A DNA stretch of 64,000 nucleotides, from assembly GCF_003344765.1 (NCBI RefSeq), contig NZ_QPMH01000014.1, positions 1 to 64,000 of the forward strand, written 5' to 3'. The first letter of the stretch is position 1; each line of letters starts with the position of its first letter. Shown here piece after piece: positions 60,983-64,000 of this stretch. A program made the translations under genes and the position numbers. The notes beneath the pieces were generated by a model, which was not told the DNA's origin, ran no database searches, and saw only the letters and a program-made list of their open reading frames with translations. This stretch comes from Ferruginivarius sediminum. Lineage in GTDB: Bacteria; Pseudomonadota; Alphaproteobacteria; Kiloniellales; Rhodovibrionaceae.

Positions 60983-62023
60983 TTAGATTGAAGGATCGTC
61001 TCCGACTGCCGCCCCACACACCGCCCGGTAACCCCGCGGCGTGTGGCCATAGTGCTGCCGGAACAGCGTGGCGAAGTGGGGCTCCGAGGCGAAGCCGCAT
61101 TCGATGGCGATGTCGAGGATGCGGGCGTCGGAGTGCGCGATCAGGTTGCGTGCCACCGCCAGCCGGTAGGAGCGCAGCGCCTGCGCCACCGTGATGCCGA
61201 GTTCGCGCCGGAAAAGCCGTTCCAGCTGTCGGCGGGAGACGCCGCCGCGCGCGGCCAGGTCGTCGACGTCGAGGGCTTCGCTGAAATGCGCCTCGATATG
61301 CGCCAGCGCGGTGCGCAGCGCGCGGTGCCTGGCGGGGCCGAACAGCGGCGCCGCCGGCTGCGCCTCGCCGTGATCGACCAGGCGGTCGAACAGCATGATC
61401 CGCGCCGCCTTCACGGCCGTGTCCAGGCCCACGCGGTGCTCCACCAGCCAGTTCGCCACACGCACCGCGCCCAGCCCGCCGGCGCAGGTGATGAAGTTCC
61501 CGTCGCGCACGTAGACCGCGTCGCTCACCGGCGCCACATCGGGAAAGGCATCCAGGAACTCGCCGCGATGCAGCCAGTGGACGCAGGCCCTGCGCCCCGC
61601 CAGCACGCCGAGCCCGGCCAGGGCATAGCTGGCCCGGCACAGCCCGATCACCGTCCGGTTCCGCCCCAGCGCCGTGCGTACGAGATCGGCCCCGCCGGGC
61701 GGCCAGTTGAAATCCAAGGGGGTGCGTCCGCCCGCTACCACCAGACAATCGAACGGCTCCGCCCGGCACGGCCGCTCGCTGGGCCCTAGCGACAGGCCGC
61801 AGCTTGAGCGCACCCGCCCCGGATCGTCCGAGAGCAACTGCCAGCTACACTGCAGTGGCCGGCTGCGGTCGCCCTCGTCCGCCGCCAGACGCAGCGTGTC
61901 CAGGAAGGTCGCCACCGGCGTCAGCGTGAACTCCGGCAGCAGGTAGACGGCCACCCGCAGCCGGGGGCCGCCGGGCGGTCCATCGCCGGCAATCGCGTCG
62001 GGCTCAGTGGCAAGGTCTTTCAT
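60983..62023 (-). CDS. GlxA-type AraC-family regulator
   Basis: A 346-residue protein. RLRVAVYLLPEFTLTPVATF begins the DJ-1/PfpI domain; GLCRASYALAGLGVLAGRR holds the elbow region, followed by VHWLHR. The C-terminal AraC helices are LDVDDLAARGGVSRRQLERL and ILDIAIECGFASEPHFATLF. It lies between the TRAP operon and the dipeptidase/TRAP operon on the same strand and may control either. The ribosome site before ATG 62023 is weak. Confidence 0.88.
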   Translation of the reverse strand: MKDLATEPDAIAGDGPPGGPRLRVAVYLLPEFTLTPVATFLDTLRLAADEGDRSRPLQCSWQLLSDDPGRVRSSCGLSLGPSERPCRAEPFDCLVVAGGRTPLDFNWPPGGADLVRTALGRNRTVIGLCRASYALAGLGVLAGRRACVHWLHRGEFLDAFPDVAPVSDAVYVRDGNFITCAGGLGAVRVANWLVEHRVGLDTAVKAARIMLFDRLVDHGEAQPAAPLFGPARHRALRTALAHIEAHFSEALDVDDLAARGGVSRRQLERLFRRELGITVAQALRSYRLAVARNLIAHSDARILDIAIECGFASEPHFATLFRQHYGHTPRGYRAVCGAAVGDDPSI

Positions 62024-62074
62024 ATCCGGCCCACCGTTGGCCGGGCATTGCGCCCACGCCGGGTGCGGGAAGCC

Positions 62075-63052
62075 TTACGCTCCCCATACCGTGTGCAGAT
62101 GCCCGGCCCAGTTCTCTCCCATGACCTTGGCGATCAGCCTTTCAGGCCAGCCCTTGCGCTCCATCGCGGCCGTCAGGTTCGGGAAATCCTCGATGCGGCG
62201 AAACCCGTCGGGCATGACGATATCGCCGAACTCCGTCAATTGTCGCGCGTGGCCCTTGTCCTGCGTAATATAGTCGAAGAAATCCCGGCCGTGATCCTGG
62301 GTGAAGTCGGTGCCGATTCCGACCTGGGCTTCGCCAACGAGGTTGAGGACATGGGACACCGCGTCCACCACGTCGTCCACGGAGGAGTCGTTCCCCTTCT
62401 TCAGGAACGGCGGAAACGCGGTCACGCCGACGAAACCGCCATGCTCCGCGATCAGCCGCAGGTCCTCGTCGGTCTTGTTGCGCGGATGCGGTTTCATGGC
62501 CGCCGGCAGGCAATGGGAGAACGCCACCGGCTGCTTGGAATAGCGGATGGCATCGCGCGCGGTGTCCGCGCCGACGTGGCTCAGATCGACAAGGATGCCG
62601 ACGCGGTTCAACTCGTCAATCAGTTCGCGGCCGAAGTCGGTCAGCCCGCCGTCGCGGCTCTCGTAACAGCCGCAACCCACGGAGTTCGCCGTGTTGTATG
62701 TCAGCTGGACGATGCCGAGACCGAGTTCCTTGTAAACCTGGACCAGCGGCAGATAGTCACCGAAGCCACTGGTGTTCTGCCAGCCAAGAATGATGCCGAC
62801 CTTGCCCTCGGCCTTGGCGCGACGGATGTCCTCGGTCGTGTAGACCTGCAGCAGCAGGTCGCTGTTCTCCCGGATCCAGCTCTTCCAATCCGCCACCGCC
62901 TTCATCGCGGTCGGAAAGTCCTCCCAGACACAGGCGGTACAGTTGGCGGCGGTGAGACCGCCGTCGTGCATGGCCTGGAAAAGCGAACGGCTCCAGTTGG
63001 CGACGATCAGGCCGTCGACGACCGTAAGTTTGCCGTGAAGGTCTTGCGTCAT
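62075..63052 (-). CDS. M19-family (membrane) dipeptidase-like protein
   Basis: A 325-residue TIM-barrel hydrolase of the renal dipeptidase family. VDLSHVGADTARDAI and PVAFSHCLPAAMKPHPRNKT provide two conserved zinc His residues, and QVGIGTDFTQDH matches the C-terminal Asp motif. The N-terminal HxD pair (normally DGHND) is missing: the equivalent stretch reads VVDGLIVANWSRSLF, as in a subgroup common in alphaproteobacteria. The metal site is therefore unusual. CGGAGC precedes ATG 63052. It follows 17 bp after a TRAP permease gene, which suggests it processes the imported solute. Confidence 0.85.
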   Translation of the reverse strand: MTQDLHGKLTVVDGLIVANWSRSLFQAMHDGGLTAANCTACVWEDFPTAMKAVADWKSWIRENSDLLLQVYTTEDIRRAKAEGKVGIILGWQNTSGFGDYLPLVQVYKELGLGIVQLTYNTANSVGCGCYESRDGGLTDFGRELIDELNRVGILVDLSHVGADTARDAIRYSKQPVAFSHCLPAAMKPHPRNKTDEDLRLIAEHGGFVGVTAFPPFLKKGNDSSVDDVVDAVSHVLNLVGEAQVGIGTDFTQDHGRDFFDYITQDKGHARQLTEFGDIVMPDGFRRIEDFPNLTAAMERKGWPERLIAKVMGENWAGHLHTVWGA

Positions 63053-63069
63053 GAACAGCTCCGAAAGCG

Positions 63070-64000
63070 TTAGTAGAAACTGGGCAGGAAGAGGACGATG
63101 CCCGGCAGCAGAGTGAGCAGCACGATGGCTCCCAGCATGATCAGCCAGTACGGCATGGTGGCCCAGGCGGCCTGCGCCAGGTTCACCCGCTGCCCGGACA
63201 TCGTCACCAGAACGAACAGGTTCAGCCCGACCGGCGGCGTGATCATCCCGATTTCCATCAGCAGCGTCACGATGACGCCGAACCAGACGGGGTCGAAGCC
63301 GACGGCCGTGATCACCGGGAAGGCAATCGGCAGCGTCATCAGCAGCAGCGAGATGCCGTCGAAGAAGCACCCGAGAACCAGGTAGAGCAGGACGATCATC
63401 CCCAGGACCGCGTACCGCGACAGGCCCAGGCTCGCCGCCCAGGCGACAATCGACTGTGGCATGCCCAGGATGCTGATCGCCTGCGCCAGGATCAGCGTTC
63501 CCAGCATCACCATGGCGATGGCGCCGAAGACGACGCTGGCGCCCAGAAACGAGCCCCACAGCTTGCGCGGCGTCAGGTTGCCCCAGGTGAAGCCGAGGAC
63601 GATAGCCGCCGCGACGCCCAGCGCCGCCGCCTCGGTCGCCGTCGCAAGCCCCAGATAGATCGTCCCCAGGACGAAAAAGATAAGGATCGGCAGCGGCCAG
63701 ATGTTCGACAGCCCTCTCAGCATATCGGCCGTCGTCGGCTTCTCCGCCTCGTCCGGCGTGATGTCCGGCCGCGCCTTGGAAAGCGCCATGATGTAAAGAC
63801 TGAACAGCCCGGCGATCATCACGCCGGGGACGATGCCCGCGAGGAACAGCTTGCCGATGGAGACGTTCTGCGTCGCGCCATAGATCAGCAGCGCGAGGCT
63901 GGGCGGAATCAACAGGCCCAGGGTGCCGCCGGCCGCCAGGCTGCCGATGATCGTCGGCCCGTCGTAGCCGCGCTTGGAAAGCTCAGGATAGCCGACCGAG
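63070..64000 (-). CDS. Second TRAP transporter large permease (DctM), 5' end outside window
   Basis: The open frame runs in from the right edge. GGTLGLLIPPSLALLIYGA, ATATEAAALGVAAAIVLGF and FDPVWFGVIVTLLMEIGMIT are DctM signatures, so at least the C-terminal 310 residues are present. It is paralogous to the DctM at 57821-59131 (IPP and FDPVWFG motifs align) but clearly divergent in sequence. The dipeptidase gene follows 17 bp downstream. The upstream genes, probably dctQ and dctP, are beyond the window. Confidence 0.93.
   Translation of the reverse strand, partial: SVGYPELSKRGYDGPTIIGSLAAGGTLGLLIPPSLALLIYGATQNVSIGKLFLAGIVPGVMIAGLFSLYIMALSKARPDITPDEAEKPTTADMLRGLSNIWPLPILIFFVLGTIYLGLATATEAAALGVAAAIVLGFTWGNLTPRKLWGSFLGASVVFGAIAMVMLGTLILAQAISILGMPQSIVAWAASLGLSRYAVLGMIVLLYLVLGCFFDGISLLLMTLPIAFPVITAVGFDPVWFGVIVTLLMEIGMITPPVGLNLFVLVTMSGQRVNLAQAAWATMPYWLIMLGAIVLLTLLPGIVLFLPSFY

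Overview
The window is 64 kb of GC-rich bacterial chromosome. It looks like an alphaproteobacterium, probably Rhodospirillales-like. The reasons are an F1-ATPase-inhibitor-type DUF1476 protein, an alphaproteobacterial Fur protein, TRAP carboxylate transporters, many GlxA-type AraC regulators, a type II-C CRISPR-Cas9 locus and compact head-to-tail operons with ATGA overlaps. No species name can be supported from the sequence alone.

Layout. 0-20 kb is mostly core and catabolic: an IS5-type transposase end at the left edge, DUF1476, NRDE protein, purC, a CinA-domain operon, a TetR-controlled methyltransferase with three operator-like repeats, a berberine-type flavin oxidase, an amino acid dehydrogenase followed by E1alpha/E1beta/E2 of a 2-oxoacid dehydrogenase (probably branched-chain), a putrescine cluster (puuB, puuA, class III aminotransferase, N-carbamoylputrescine amidase), tRNA-Thr, and a MarR-flanked Asp-box propeller/MoaD-like pair. 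20-32 kb is an accessory stretch: IS3 and IS6 remnants, an MFS transporter, an AG-GCATTTTC-type intergenic repeat, a FabD homologue without its catalytic serine, an ectoine-hydrolase-like M24 protein, an AT-rich non-coding patch, small membrane proteins, CsbD, a Crp/Fnr regulator and a frameshifted serine recombinase next to tRNA-Ser. 32-42 kb holds a GST / C-S lyase / GST operon, Fur with a coupled small protein, a second methyltransferase, two GlxA regulators and an MttB-family / Fe-S / amidotransferase operon.

42.4-49.1 kb is a complete type II-C CRISPR-Cas system: cas1 and cas2 on the plus strand, a 25-repeat array, and a 1167-residue Cas9 on the minus strand. Sequence signals indicate that the array is transcribed on the minus strand from a short leader next to cas9 (a 17-bp-spaced promoter) towards a terminator beside cas2, and that the tracrRNA lies upstream of and divergent from cas1.

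49-64 kb is catabolic again: a fused FAD/Fe-S D-2-hydroxyacid dehydrogenase, a hyuA-hyuB-BKACE operon, an IclR regulator, a complete TRAP transporter, a GlxA regulator, an M19-family dipeptidase and part of a second TRAP permease. A shared palindrome lies upstream of hyuA and upstream of the TRAP dctP gene, with the IclR gene between them. This suggests one regulon that imports a compound, carboxylates or hydrolyses it, and cleaves the resulting beta-keto acid.
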